DNA from: Phosphoribacter sp037045055
GTDB taxonomy: Bacteria > Actinomycetota > Actinomycetes > Actinomycetales > Dermatophilaceae
NCBI GenBank assembly: GCA_037045055.1
Contig: JBAOHJ010000001.1
Location: 434,001 to 498,000 of the forward strand
Direction: 5' to 3'
DNA: 64,000 nucleotides
Shown: positions 1-8,702 of the stretch, in pieces
How the letters are laid out: the number at the start of each line of letters is the position of its first letter
Numbering within the stretch: position 1 is the stretch's first letter
The notes under the pieces: model-generated
Told to the model about the DNA's origin: nothing
Databases searched by the model: none
Seen by the model: only the letters and a program-made list of their open reading frames with translations
Made by a program: the position numbers and the translations under genes

Positions 1-1353
1 GTCGACGCCCTGGGTCGGCTCGTCCAGCAGCAGCAGCCGGGGCTCGCGCTGCAGCCACCGGGCGAGGACCGCCTTCTGCTGGTTGCCCCCCGACAGCGAG
101 GTCATCACGGCGTCCTGCGACTGGGTCTTGACCGAGTAGTCGGCCAGCAGCCGGCCGGCCGAGGACCGCTCGGCCCGTTTCGACATCCCGGTGACCCCCC
201 AGTACCGGCGCAGCACCGCGCAGGAGAGGTTCTCGCGCACGGTGAGGTCCATGAAGACCGACTCCCCGACGCGGTCCTCGGGGACGTAGCCGACGCCGCG
301 GAGCATGCGGGTCTTGACGTCGTCGCGGCGCCCCTGCACCCGTCCGTCGATCTCGATCGATCCGGACGCTGCGGCGTGCTGGCCGAACAGCGTCTTCAAC
401 AGCGAGGTCCGGCCGCTGCCGACCAGGCCGGTGACGCCGACGATCTCCCCTGGTCGGACGGTGAGCGTCGCCCCGCGCAGCGGCCCGGACACCAGGTCGC
501 GGACCTGCAGCACCGGCGTGCCAGCCCGGTCGACCCGCGCCGGGGCGCCATCGGCGACCTGGGCCACCAGGGTCTTGGCCAGTTCGCGCCCGGACATCAA
601 GGCGATCACCTCGTCCTCGCTGGGCGAGGAGTCCACCAGGGTGGCGACGGTCCGGCCGTCCCGGAACACCGTGACGTCGTGAGCCACGGACAGCACCTCC
701 TGCATCCGATGGCTGACCATGAGCACCGTGTCCCCCCGGTCCGCGCGTCGCCGAACCGCCTGCAGGAGCACCTGGGACTCGTGCTGCGGCAGGGTGGCGG
801 TGGGCTCGTCGAGGACGAGCACCCCACGCTCGTCCGCGTCGTCGTGGATGTCCTGCAGCGCCCGGGCGATCGCCACCATAGTGCGCTGCGCCGGGCGCAG
901 CTGCCCGGCGGGGGTGCGCGGGGTCGCCGGGATCTCGAACCGGTCCAGCAGCAGGGCCACCCGCCGGTGCAGGGCCCGCCAGTCGATCCCGCCCACCCTC
1001 GTGCGCGGCCAACCCGCGTCGAGGGCGAAGTTCTCGGCGACCGACAGCTCGTTGAAGATCCCGAGGTCCTGGTGAACGAAGCGCAAGCCTGCCGACCGCC
1101 CGGCCTTCGCGTCGTACTGCGCAGCCACCCACTCGGTGCGGCCGATGTGGATGGTGCCCCCGTCGGCGCCGTAGACCCCGGCCAGGATCTTGATGGCCGT
1201 CGACTTGCCCGAGCCGTTGCCCCCCAGCAGGGCGTGGACGGTGCCGCGTCGCAGCGACAGCGCGGCACCGTCCAGCGCCCGGGTGGCGCCGAAGGACTTG
1301 GTCAGCCCGGTCAGCCGGACGGCGGCGTCGGGGTCGGCAGACGTGGTGCTCAT
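1..1353 (-). CDS. Sugar ABC transporter ATP-binding protein, RbsA-like (C-terminus cut by window edge)
   Basis: Powers uptake of a monosaccharide-like solute from the cytoplasmic face of the membrane. The chain has two nucleotide-binding domains in tandem, as in the RbsA/XylG/MglA family. Domain one has Walker A GGNGSGKST near residue 45 and Walker B VLVLDEPTA; its signature is the relaxed LRPAQRTMVAIARAL. Domain two has the altered P-loop GLVGSGRTSLLK typical of this family, then LSGGNQQKAVLARWL and LLLDEPTQGVD, where the window ends (451 codons visible). The ATG at 1353 is preceded by GGAAGGAG at 5 nt. It lies 78 nt downstream of the binding-protein gene, so the two are probably one operon, with the permease outside the window. 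Substrate cannot be read from the sequence. Confidence 0.9.
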   Translation of the reverse strand, partial: MSTTSADPDAAVRLTGLTKSFGATRALDGAALSLRRGTVHALLGGNGSGKSTAIKILAGVYGADGGTIHIGRTEWVAAQYDAKAGRSAGLRFVHQDLGIFNELSVAENFALDAGWPRTRVGGIDWRALHRRVALLLDRFEIPATPRTPAGQLRPAQRTMVAIARALQDIHDDADERGVLVLDEPTATLPQHESQVLLQAVRRRADRGDTVLMVSHRMQEVLSVAHDVTVFRDGRTVATLVDSSPSEDEVIALMSGRELAKTLVAQVADGAPARVDRAGTPVLQVRDLVSGPLRGATLTVRPGEIVGVTGLVGSGRTSLLKTLFGQHAAASGSIEIDGRVQGRRDDVKTRMLRGVGYVPEDRVGESVFMDLTVRENLSCAVLRRYWGVTGMSKRAERSSAGRLLADYSVKTQSQDAVMTSLSGGNQQKAVLARWLQREPRLLLLDEPTQGVD

Positions 1354-1431
1354 CGCGACTCCTTCCGCCGTCCGCGCCGGACCGGCCCTCGAGGTGACCC
1401 TACGGGCGTGGGGCCGGGCGGCATACCACCG

Positions 1432-2592
1432 TCAGGCGATCCCCCACAGCTTCTTGTATGCCGCGCGGTAGTCGACGTTCCCTTCGTAGTCCTTGCCGGC
1501 CGCCGGCAGGTTGTGGTCGGCGTCGATGATGAGCATGCCGTCGCCCTGCACCTGCGGCGCCTCGCCGTTGAGCAGGCGGATGGCGGTGTCGACCGAGCCA
1601 TAGGCGCCCCACGGGGTGGCGTACCCGACCACGCCGTTCTGGCCCTGCTTGTTGCGGATCAGGTCCATGCTCGTGTTGTCGCCGAACCCGGTGACCACGG
1701 TGAGGTTGGCCGGGAAGCGACCGGAGGACATGATCGCCTGCGACATGCCGGCGAGCATCCACCCGCCGACCGGCACGGCCACCGAGTTGGCCGAGGGGTT
1801 CTGCAGCAGCGCGGTGGAGAACTTCGACGCCGCGGTGTTGGCGTTGAAGTCGTTGTTGGCGATCTCCAACGTCGACACGATCGAGCACCCCGAGCAGGTG
1901 GCCAGCTCCTTCTTGAAGCCTTCGGCGATCCACGGGCCCCACAGCGGGTCGGTGAAGGCCAGCAGCAGGACCTTGGCGGTGCCGTTGGTCTTGCCGATGA
2001 GGTAGTCCGCCTGCAGCTTGCCGTTGATGTACCAGTAGTCCTTGATCTTGGTGTTGGCCAGCTGCAGCCGCTCGCTGGCGAACAGCTTCTGGTCGCCCAC
2101 CGAGTCGCAGTCCGCGCCCCCGCCGCCGACGACCTTGATGCCGGCCGCGTTCGCCTCCTGCACCGGGGCCTTCACGGCCGGGCAGTCGATACCCATGGGG
2201 ATGATGACGTCGGCCTTGGCGCTGACCGCCTGGCGGATGCAGGCGCCCCACTGGGCCGGGTTGAGTTGGCCGTCGCACTTGTTGACGGTCCAGCCGACCA
2301 GCCGCCCGGCCTCCATCGCGGCCGCCGTCACCGTCGAGCACGAGGGCACCGACTCGCCGCACGAGACCACCCAGAGGTTGACCCCGGCCTTGGGCTTGGT
2401 GGGCGTGGTGGGCGGGGTGCCCAGCACGCCCTTGTATGCCGCGTCGAGGGCCGCGGCTGCGGCCCCACCCGCGGTGGCGCCCGCGGCCGACGTCGTCGTC
2501 GACGGGCTCGACGAGCTGCTGCACGCGCCGGCGGTGGCGAGTGCGAGCAGCAAGATGGCGCCGACGGCGAGTCGGCGGGCCATTGGGGACAC
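1432..2592 (-). CDS. Sugar ABC transporter substrate-binding lipoprotein
   Basis: Extracellular solute receptor of the periplasmic-binding-protein type 4 (ribose/LacI-like) class, about 386 aa. The N-terminus is a lipoprotein signal: Arg-Arg, a Leu/Ala-rich core, then LATAGAC with the lipidated Cys, followed by a Ser/Thr/Ala linker. The mature part is unusually rich in Cys for this family (for example CDGQLN, GIDCPAV, CSGCS), suggesting disulfides. I chose the GTG at 2592 because AGGAGG sits 5 nt upstream; the in-frame ATG at 2583 is 14 nt from it and is a possible alternative. It feeds the RbsA-like ATPase downstream. The ligand is unknown; neighbouring catabolic genes make a non-sugar ligand possible. 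Confidence 0.87.
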   Translation of the reverse strand: MSPMARRLAVGAILLLALATAGACSSSSSPSTTTSAAGATAGGAAAAALDAAYKGVLGTPPTTPTKPKAGVNLWVVSCGESVPSCSTVTAAAMEAGRLVGWTVNKCDGQLNPAQWGACIRQAVSAKADVIIPMGIDCPAVKAPVQEANAAGIKVVGGGGADCDSVGDQKLFASERLQLANTKIKDYWYINGKLQADYLIGKTNGTAKVLLLAFTDPLWGPWIAEGFKKELATCSGCSIVSTLEIANNDFNANTAASKFSTALLQNPSANSVAVPVGGWMLAGMSQAIMSSGRFPANLTVVTGFGDNTSMDLIRNKQGQNGVVGYATPWGAYGSVDTAIRLLNGEAPQVQGDGMLIIDADHNLPAAGKDYEGNVDYRAAYKKLWGIA

Positions 2593-2857
2593 GGTGACCT
2601 CCTGCGTGCTTCGACGCCCGGACGGGTCCGCCCGGGTCGCGGTTGCGTCCGAGTGAACCAGCGTCCTTGACGGCGAGCGAATAGCCGACACACATGCCAC
2701 CGATCCGCGCTGACGATGGTGTCTGTGCTTGCCCCGTCGGCCGTCACGCGCCGCACCGGGCAGCGCCGTCCTCGACGTCGAGATCCCCCTGGCGGTGAGC
2801 TCAACCTGGGCGGGTGAGGCCGCGGCATACCTCATCGAGCAGGTAGGCCGCCGCGGC

Positions 2858-3724
2858 TCACTGCGGCGCCGGCAGGTGGACGATCGCGCGGGTCTGCTCG
2901 GGCGTGGCCACGGGGCGCCCGGCCAGCCGGGCCACCTGCGCGGCCCATCGGACCTGCTCCCAGCTGCCCTGGGCCAGCGACCCGTCGGGCATCCGGGTGC
3001 TGTCCTCCAGGCCGACCCGGATGTGCCCGCCGTTGACCGCGGCGCACATCCCGGCCTGCACCTGCATCGGGCCGACTCCGCACACCGACCAGCTCGCCCC
3101 CTCGGGCATGAGCTCGCGCAGCCGCGCGAAGGTGAACAGATCCCAGGGCACCCCGCCGACCAGCCCGAAGACCATCTGGAAGTGCAGCGGCTCGGGGATG
3201 ATCCCCCGCTTGCGGAACAGCAGGACGTTGTACATCCCTCCCAGGTCGTAGATCTCCAGCTCGGGGCGCACGCCGTGGTCGCGCATCACCGTCGCGAACT
3301 CGGCCAGCTGGGCGAAGGTGTTGGTGAACACGTACTCCGCGAGGATCTCCCCCGTGGCGCGGTTGGCCAACGCCGCGTTCATCGAGTTGGTGTTGAGCGA
3401 GGCGAGGTCCGGCTTGAGCGCGGGCACCGGTGCGATGCGCTGGGCCACGGTGGACTCCGGCGAGATCGCCGTGCTGAGGTTGATCAACAGACCCGGGCAG
3501 CGGTCCCGGATCGCCTGCACCGTCGTGCGCATGAGGTCCAGGTCGGCGGTGGGACGACCGGTCTGCGGATCGCGCACGTGCAGGTGCACGATCGAGGCCC
3601 CCTCGGCCATGCACCGGTAGCTCTCCTCGGCGAACTCCTCCGGCGTGTAGGGCAGCGCGCTGTTGTGCTCCTTCATCGTCGCGGCGCCGGCCAGGGCGGC
3701 CGAGATGACCAGACTGTCGCGCAT
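2858..3724 (-). CDS. Beta-keto acid cleavage enzyme (BKACE, DUF849 family)
   Basis: 288 aa, the usual length. BKACE enzymes condense a beta-keto acid with acetyl-CoA and cleave it to acetoacetate plus a new acyl-CoA; the founding member acts on 3-keto-5-aminohexanoate in lysine fermentation. Seen here: the HLHVRDPQTGRPTAD metal-binding motif near residue 47, LLINLSTA, the LNTNSMN segment, ELEIYDLGG and the GGHIRVGLED block near the C-terminus. The start ATG has GGAAGGG upstream. It stands alone on the minus strand between the sugar importer and a divergent secreted protein. Substrate is not predictable from the sequence alone; nearby oxidoreductases and a diketone-type hydrolase suggest ring-derived keto acids (inference). 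Confidence 0.85.
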   Translation of the reverse strand: MRDSLVISAALAGAATMKEHNSALPYTPEEFAEESYRCMAEGASIVHLHVRDPQTGRPTADLDLMRTTVQAIRDRCPGLLINLSTAISPESTVAQRIAPVPALKPDLASLNTNSMNAALANRATGEILAEYVFTNTFAQLAEFATVMRDHGVRPELEIYDLGGMYNVLLFRKRGIIPEPLHFQMVFGLVGGVPWDLFTFARLRELMPEGASWSVCGVGPMQVQAGMCAAVNGGHIRVGLEDSTRMPDGSLAQGSWEQVRWAAQVARLAGRPVATPEQTRAIVHLPAPQ

Positions 3725-3916
3725 GGGGCGTCCCTTCCGTCGAGGTCACCACAACCTATGGGGGCCGGCGTCGATCGACTGTCGGGGCGCGTATTCGTAT
3801 GCCGGATACCAGGGCTCGGTCCCCGGCGGCCCGCGCCGCCCGGGTCGCCGGCCCGGTGCTCATCGCGACCGCCGATCCGTGGCATACCGGGGGGCTATTT
3901 CCCCGGTCCGCGGCGG

Positions 3917-3945
3917 CGTTGCTTCACTGCAAGGACTTGCCGACA
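3917..3945 (+). promoter_or_regulatory. Candidate sigma-70-type promoter for the secreted beta-helix gene
   Basis: TTGCTT (3917-3922), a 17-bp spacer and GACAAT (3940-3945) lie about 63 nt before the ATG at 4009. The spacing is ideal and both boxes are recognisable in an otherwise GC-rich spacer. The rest of the 284-nt divergent gap (3725-4008) holds two dispersed-octamer-like sites (3797-3804 exact, 3880 with one mismatch) and nothing else I recognise. Confidence 0.5.
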
Positions 3946-4008
3946 ATCCCGCGTCGAGCCGCACCGCTCAATGGGCCGATGCGCCCCTTCGCTGCGTGAG
4001 GCAGGACC

Positions 4009-5961
4009 ATGACCCGAAAGAACCGCCGGACCCTCGCCCTGCTCGTCGCTCCCGTCGTCGCCGTGCTCCCGGTGGTGCTGTCCGGCCCGTCCACCGCGGC
4101 GGCCAGCGAGCAGACCGGCTCCGACGCCCGCGTCGTCGGCCCCGGCCAGATCTGGGTGGTCGAGCGGACCACGACGCTGCATGCGCTCACTGTCGCGCCC
4201 ACCGGCTCGGTGGTGGCGCCCGACGGTTTCACCCTCACCCTCACCGTCGACGGCGTCCAGACCGGGCAGGCGATCACCCGCACCGGCGGCACGACGACGG
4301 CGATCCTGCCCGGCACCTACCGCGGCCGCGTCGTCGTCTCCGTCGCCACGGCCAACCCGGTGTCCTGGCAGGGCCTGGTCTTCCCGTTCCGCCAGGCCCT
4401 CTACGTCGGCCCGGACGGCGTTGACGAGGGCCGCTCGGTGCCCGCGGCCCGACGCGGCGGCCAGGTCACCGACACCGCCGCGAAGAACCTTCGGGTGACC
4501 TCGACCGGCGAGGCCTTCGACGGGGTCTACGTCTCCGACGCGGCATACACGCTGGTCGGCCCGCGCATCGAGCTGTCCGGAAACGGCCGCTCGGACTTCG
4601 TCGGTTACGGCGCAGCGGTGGTCGGCACCGGCACGGGCACCCGCCTGGTCCTCGACGGGGCCCGGATCTCCACCACCGGGGCGGTGCGCACCGGCGTCGT
4701 CGCCGACGGTGGCTCCAATGTCGTGGTCAAGAACTCCACCATCCAGGCCCGCAACGGCACCCTGCCCGGCGACTACCGATCGACCGTCGACCTGGCCCTG
4801 ATGCAGGACGCCCCGTGGATGTTGAGCATCTCGGGCAACAACCGGGCGACCAACCTGCTCGGTGCCTACACCAGGGCGTCCTATGTCGGCTCCTCGATCT
4901 CCTCGGAAGGCTGGGGGGTGCTCTCGTCCGACGTCGGCCATGACGGGCAGCTCACCGCCATCGCCAGCCGGGTCGCCAACACCGGCACCGACGGCTACGG
5001 CTCGTACGCCATCGGCAACGTCACCGAGCGCTTCCTCGGCACGACCTTCGACGTGGCCACCTACGCCACGATCAACCGCGGTGGCGCTGTGCACTTCGGC
5101 GACTCGACCCGCGCCGCGGTGAGCGAACTCAACGCCAGCCTCGACCTGGGCCTGAGCGCCCGCGAGCTGGCGGCGATCCCGGTGCGCCCGACCGTGGTGG
5201 ACTCGCAGCGGTTCGGCGTGACGTGGCACGGCGCCGGCACCGTGGCCATCGACGGGGGGACCCAGCTACGCACCCGCGAGGCGACCTTCCTGGACAAAGG
5301 GCAGGCAGTCGGCATCACCGTCGACGGCTCCCGCGGCGCTCGGCTCAGCCCCGCCAATGGCATCCTCATGCAGGTGATGACCGACGACGACCCGGGCCCC
5401 CAGTTCGTCGACGGACAGCTGCTCAACACCGGCGTCTACCACGAGCCGACGACCGCCCCGGTCAAGGCGAGCGGCTTCGACGTCACCGCCGCATCGGCGC
5501 AGGACGCCGCGGCGACGTTCACCGACATCGCGCTGACCGGCGACTTCTACAACGCCTACCAGGGCGGCCCCCTCGCGCCGGGCGGCCCGCCCTTCCCGCC
5601 GCCCCCGGCGGAGGGCAAGAACCTGACGCTGACCCTGGTGCGCACCACCCTCACCGGCGTGGTCACCGCGAGCACCGCTCGCCATGCGCTCGACACCATC
5701 ACCGCCGCGGAGTACCGCCAGCTCGGCGAGGTCACCAACACCCCGTCACCCGTGATCAACAACGGGGTGATCGTCGACCTGCAGCCCGGCTCGTCCTGGA
5801 CGGTCACCGGCACCAGTCACCTCAGCTCGCTGCACGTGTCTGACGGGGCCGGCATCCAGGCTCCGACCGGGCACACCCTGACCATGACGGTCGGCGGGGT
5901 CCCCACCCCGATCCTCGCCGGCCAGACCTACACGGGCGCGATCGTGCTCGCCGTCGCCTAG
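4009..5961 (+). CDS. Secreted right-handed beta-helix (pectin-lyase-fold-like) protein
   Basis: 650 aa exported protein of unknown function. A Sec signal is clear (RKNRR, a Leu/Val/Ala core, then STAAAS). The body has the short Gly/Thr/Asn/Val repeats of a parallel beta-helix, with phrases such as VLDGARISTTGAVRTGVVADGGSNVVVKNSTIQ split over successive turns. No catalytic motif is recognisable, so it may be a surface or adhesion protein rather than a lyase. The segment at about residues 43-115 (PGQIWVV...APDGFTLTLTVDG) is repeated at the C-terminus, about 590-650 (PGSSWTV...APTGHTLTMTVGG). A Pro/Gly-rich stretch sits near residue 520. The gene is monocistronic, followed by a perfect hairpin. 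Confidence 0.7.
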   Translation: MTRKNRRTLALLVAPVVAVLPVVLSGPSTAAASEQTGSDARVVGPGQIWVVERTTTLHALTVAPTGSVVAPDGFTLTLTVDGVQTGQAITRTGGTTTAILPGTYRGRVVVSVATANPVSWQGLVFPFRQALYVGPDGVDEGRSVPAARRGGQVTDTAAKNLRVTSTGEAFDGVYVSDAAYTLVGPRIELSGNGRSDFVGYGAAVVGTGTGTRLVLDGARISTTGAVRTGVVADGGSNVVVKNSTIQARNGTLPGDYRSTVDLALMQDAPWMLSISGNNRATNLLGAYTRASYVGSSISSEGWGVLSSDVGHDGQLTAIASRVANTGTDGYGSYAIGNVTERFLGTTFDVATYATINRGGAVHFGDSTRAAVSELNASLDLGLSARELAAIPVRPTVVDSQRFGVTWHGAGTVAIDGGTQLRTREATFLDKGQAVGITVDGSRGARLSPANGILMQVMTDDDPGPQFVDGQLLNTGVYHEPTTAPVKASGFDVTAASAQDAAATFTDIALTGDFYNAYQGGPLAPGGPPFPPPPAEGKNLTLTLVRTTLTGVVTASTARHALDTITAAEYRQLGEVTNTPSPVINNGVIVDLQPGSSWTVTGTSHLSSLHVSDGAGIQAPTGHTLTMTVGGVPTPILAGQTYTGAIVLAVA

Positions 5962-5976
5962 GCGGCGCCTCACCCG

Positions 5977-6017
5977 CCGGGTATGCCGCGCCGCCTGGGC
6001 CGGCGCGGCATACCCGG
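5977..6017. terminator. Perfect 17-bp hairpin built from two inverted copies of the dispersed octamer
   Basis: Arms 5977-5993 and 6001-6017 are exact reverse complements with a 7-nt loop. Each arm contains one GTATGCCG/CGGCATAC copy. There is no U-tract, as is common for actinobacterial terminators. It follows the beta-helix gene stop by 15 nt and precedes the next plus-strand gene. Confidence 0.7.
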
Positions 6018-6049
6018 ACCAGCCGGCTCGACTCGGAACGGAACGCCAG

Positions 6050-8071
6050 ATGAGCACCCCCTACCCGCACCTGCTCAGTCCCCTCAGAGTCGGGGCGCAC
6101 ACCCTGCGCAACCGCGTCGAGGCGGCGCCGACGATCTTCATCTCGCTGGTCCAGCTGCCCCACCTGCGCGAGCGGGCGATGCGGATGGTCGAGGACCGGG
6201 CCCGGGGCGGCGCCGCCCTGGTCGTCACCGGCGAGATCACGGTGAACTTCACCGACTCGATGCGCCCCGTCGTCGACGACGGCACCCTCATCGAGCTGCC
6301 TATCGACTACCACGACACCGACACCGAGCACGCCCGGACGTTCGCCGAGATGGCCACCCGGATCAAGCGCCACGGGGCCCTGGCCGTCGCCGAGCTCTCG
6401 CACCTGGGCCAGGAGAAGCCCTTGCTCGCCGACGGGCACCACCCGGTCGGGCCGGTCAGCTACGTGCGCCAGGACGGGGTGCGCGTCGACGGGCTCGACG
6501 AGACCGGGATGGCCCGGATCTGCCGCGAGTTCGCCGACGCGGCGCAGTACTTCGACGCCATCGGCTTCGACGGCGTGATGATCCACTACGGCCACGGATG
6601 GCTGGCCGGGCAGTTCTTCAACCCGAGGGTCAACACCCGCACCGACGAGTACGGCGGCAGTGCGGCCAACCGGGCCCGCTTCCCCCGGCGGATCCTCCGG
6701 GCGGTGCGCGAACGGTGCGGCTCGGACCTGTTGGTGGAGCTACGGGTCAGCGGGCGCGAGAACATCCCCGGGGGGATCACCGTCGAGGAGAACGTCGAGA
6801 TCTGCCGACAGCTGGACGGCCACGGCCTGGTCGACATGTTCCACGTGTCCGCGGGCCACTACTACAAGCCGAGCCGGTCGCAGGAGTTCTCCACCGTCTT
6901 CGCCCCCAACGGCCTGAACGCGGACGCCGCCGCCGCGCTCAAGGCCGCCGTGTCGGTGCCGGTCAACGTCGTCGGTGGGATCACCACCCCGGAGCTCGCC
7001 GAGCGGATCGTCGCCGGCGGCCAGGCGGACGTCGTCGCCCTGGGACGGCAGATGATCGCCGACCCGGACTGGGTCGCCAAGGCCGCCGCCGGCCAACGCG
7101 ACCGGATCCGTCAGTGCATCCGGTGCACGGTGTGCTACCCGGGGCCCTCCGGCGAGCACGAGACCGACCCCGCCGACCGGGTGTACCCGAAGCTGGGCTC
7201 CTGCACGGTCAACCCCTACAACGTCAACCTCTTCTCGCATCACACGGTGTTCCCCGAGGACATGCCGCCGCCTCGGGGGTCGCGTCGGGTGCTGGTCCTC
7301 GGGGCCGGGCCGGGGGGCATGCAGGCCGCGATCGACGCCACCGACCGCGGCCATCGGGTGACCCTCGTCGACGACGCCGAGCGTCTCGGCGGCACGCTGC
7401 GGATGTGCGACACCGACTCGATCAAGACCGAGCTGCTGGCATACCGCGACTACCTCATCCGCGAGGTGTACCGACGGGATATCGAGGTGCGCCTGAGCGA
7501 GCGGGCCACCCCCGAGCTGGTCCGCGACCACGCGCCCGACGTGCTCATCGTCGCCATCGGGGCCGGGCCGTTCCTGCCGCCCATCGCGGGCATCGAGCTG
7601 GCCCTGCCCGGCTGGGAGGCCTTCTTCGTCGACCCGGCGACCATCGGCGCGCGGGTGGTCGTCATCGGCGGTGGCCTCGTTGGTTCGGAGGCAGCCCTGG
7701 AGTGGGCCCGGCACGGTAGGGACGTCACGGTCGTGGAGATGCGGCCCCGCCTGGTGCCCGACTCCCTGGGCATCCACCGGACCGCGCTGCTGGACCAGAT
7801 GAGCGCCCACGGCGTGCGCAGTCTGGTGGACACCAGCGCGCTGCAGGTGCGCGCCGACGGCGTGCTGGTCGACGGGCCGGACGGCGAGCGGCTCCTGCCC
7901 GCGGACACCGTCATCGTCGGGCTGGGCTCGCGTCCGCGCTCGGCCGAGGCGCAGGCGCTCGTCGAGGCCGCCGGGCCGGCCGTGGTGTTCGTCATCGGCG
8001 ACGCCCAGCAGGCCCGCCGAGTGGGCGAAGCGGTGACCCAGGCCTACCGGGCGGCCATGTCCATCGTCTGA
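6050..8071 (+). CDS. Old-Yellow-Enzyme/TMADH-family FMN, Fe-S, FAD oxidoreductase
   Basis: 673 aa, the length of the 2,4-dienoyl-CoA reductase, enoate reductase and trimethylamine dehydrogenase family. Order: an N-terminal FMN TIM barrel (IHYGHGWLAGQFFNP, TDEYGGS, LRVSGREN, VNVVGGI), a Fe-S region with Cys 356, 359, 362 and 385, then a two-dinucleotide-binding module (VLVLGAGPGGMQAA; VVVIGGGLVGSEAA). The C-x2-C-x2-C start matches the TMADH branch, but the gap to the fourth Cys is 22 residues, about twice the usual 11. It may reduce an enone or enoyl-CoA, or demethylate an amine; the neighbourhood of keto-acid and diketone enzymes favours a cyclic enone/ketone role (inference). Start ATG follows CGGAACGGA weakly. 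Confidence 0.85.
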   Translation: MSTPYPHLLSPLRVGAHTLRNRVEAAPTIFISLVQLPHLRERAMRMVEDRARGGAALVVTGEITVNFTDSMRPVVDDGTLIELPIDYHDTDTEHARTFAEMATRIKRHGALAVAELSHLGQEKPLLADGHHPVGPVSYVRQDGVRVDGLDETGMARICREFADAAQYFDAIGFDGVMIHYGHGWLAGQFFNPRVNTRTDEYGGSAANRARFPRRILRAVRERCGSDLLVELRVSGRENIPGGITVEENVEICRQLDGHGLVDMFHVSAGHYYKPSRSQEFSTVFAPNGLNADAAAALKAAVSVPVNVVGGITTPELAERIVAGGQADVVALGRQMIADPDWVAKAAAGQRDRIRQCIRCTVCYPGPSGEHETDPADRVYPKLGSCTVNPYNVNLFSHHTVFPEDMPPPRGSRRVLVLGAGPGGMQAAIDATDRGHRVTLVDDAERLGGTLRMCDTDSIKTELLAYRDYLIREVYRRDIEVRLSERATPELVRDHAPDVLIVAIGAGPFLPPIAGIELALPGWEAFFVDPATIGARVVVIGGGLVGSEAALEWARHGRDVTVVEMRPRLVPDSLGIHRTALLDQMSAHGVRSLVDTSALQVRADGVLVDGPDGERLLPADTVIVGLGSRPRSAEAQALVEAAGPAVVFVIGDAQQARRVGEAVTQAYRAAMSIV

Positions 8072-8094
8072 GGCCCGGCCCGGACGGCATACGG

Positions 8095-8517
8095 TCAGTG
8101 CGGGATGCCCAGACTGGTGACCGTGCCGGCGCCGTCGGTGTAGGTGAAGGTGTTGTAGGCGACCTTGATGTCGGCGAACTTGCCCGCCTGGACCTGGTAC
8201 ATGATCAGCCCGCGGAAGTCGAAGTGCTCGCCCTTGCGCACCGGTCCGAACAGCGACTGCGGGTTGTCGTCCAGGGCGGTGAAATGCGCCCACATCTGGA
8301 TCGCCACGGTGTCCGCGTCGCTGACGAACCGCTCGATGTGCAGCTGCTCGGTGAACTGGCTCCAGATCAGGGTGTAGTGCTCCTTCATCCCCTGGATGCC
8401 GAGCAGCTCCAGGGTGCCGTTGAGCATGTGCGTGTCCGGCGTGAGGTAGGCCTCGAACGCGGTGAGATCCCGGTTGTTGAACCGGGTGATGTAGTCGCTG
8501 AAGGTCGCCCAGTCCAT
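8095..8517 (-). CDS. SnoaL/NTF2-like protein
   Basis: About 140 aa, a single NTF2-fold domain (cone-shaped alpha+beta barrel) related to SnoaL polyketide cyclases, ketosteroid isomerase-like proteins and many small hydratases. Typical phrases: ITRFNNRDLTAFEAYL near the N-terminus, GIQGMKEHYTLIW, and MYQVQAGKFADIKVAYN at the C-terminus. I chose MDWATF at 8517, with AAGGGG upstream, over an ATG 21 nt earlier. It converges on the OYE-type gene with a 23-nt gap holding one octamer copy. Binding of a small hydrophobic substrate or product of the adjacent catabolic enzymes is plausible; catalytic residues cannot be assigned. Confidence 0.75.
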   Translation of the reverse strand: MDWATFSDYITRFNNRDLTAFEAYLTPDTHMLNGTLELLGIQGMKEHYTLIWSQFTEQLHIERFVSDADTVAIQMWAHFTALDDNPQSLFGPVRKGEHFDFRGLIMYQVQAGKFADIKVAYNTFTYTDGAGTVTSLGIPH

Positions 8518-8702
8518 CGCCAGCCCCTTACACCGCAAGCGGATTCGGGCCGCGGTGGGGTCGCGGCACCGTTACCGGCGACGGTATGCCGTGCCGCCGC
8601 CGGGGTCCAGGTGGGCCGACCCAGCGGTCGCGGATACCAGAGATCGAGCCGGTTGCCGACCCGGCCGGTCACGGCCTGCGGCGCCCGCGCGGCGACCGAG
8701 GG

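Noticed and set aside
376..2670. Long plus-strand reading frame (764 aa) opposite the sugar ABC genes
   Set aside because: Arg/Gly/Pro-biased shadow in high-GC DNA with no ribosome site; the minus-strand genes show clear ABC and lipoprotein motifs.
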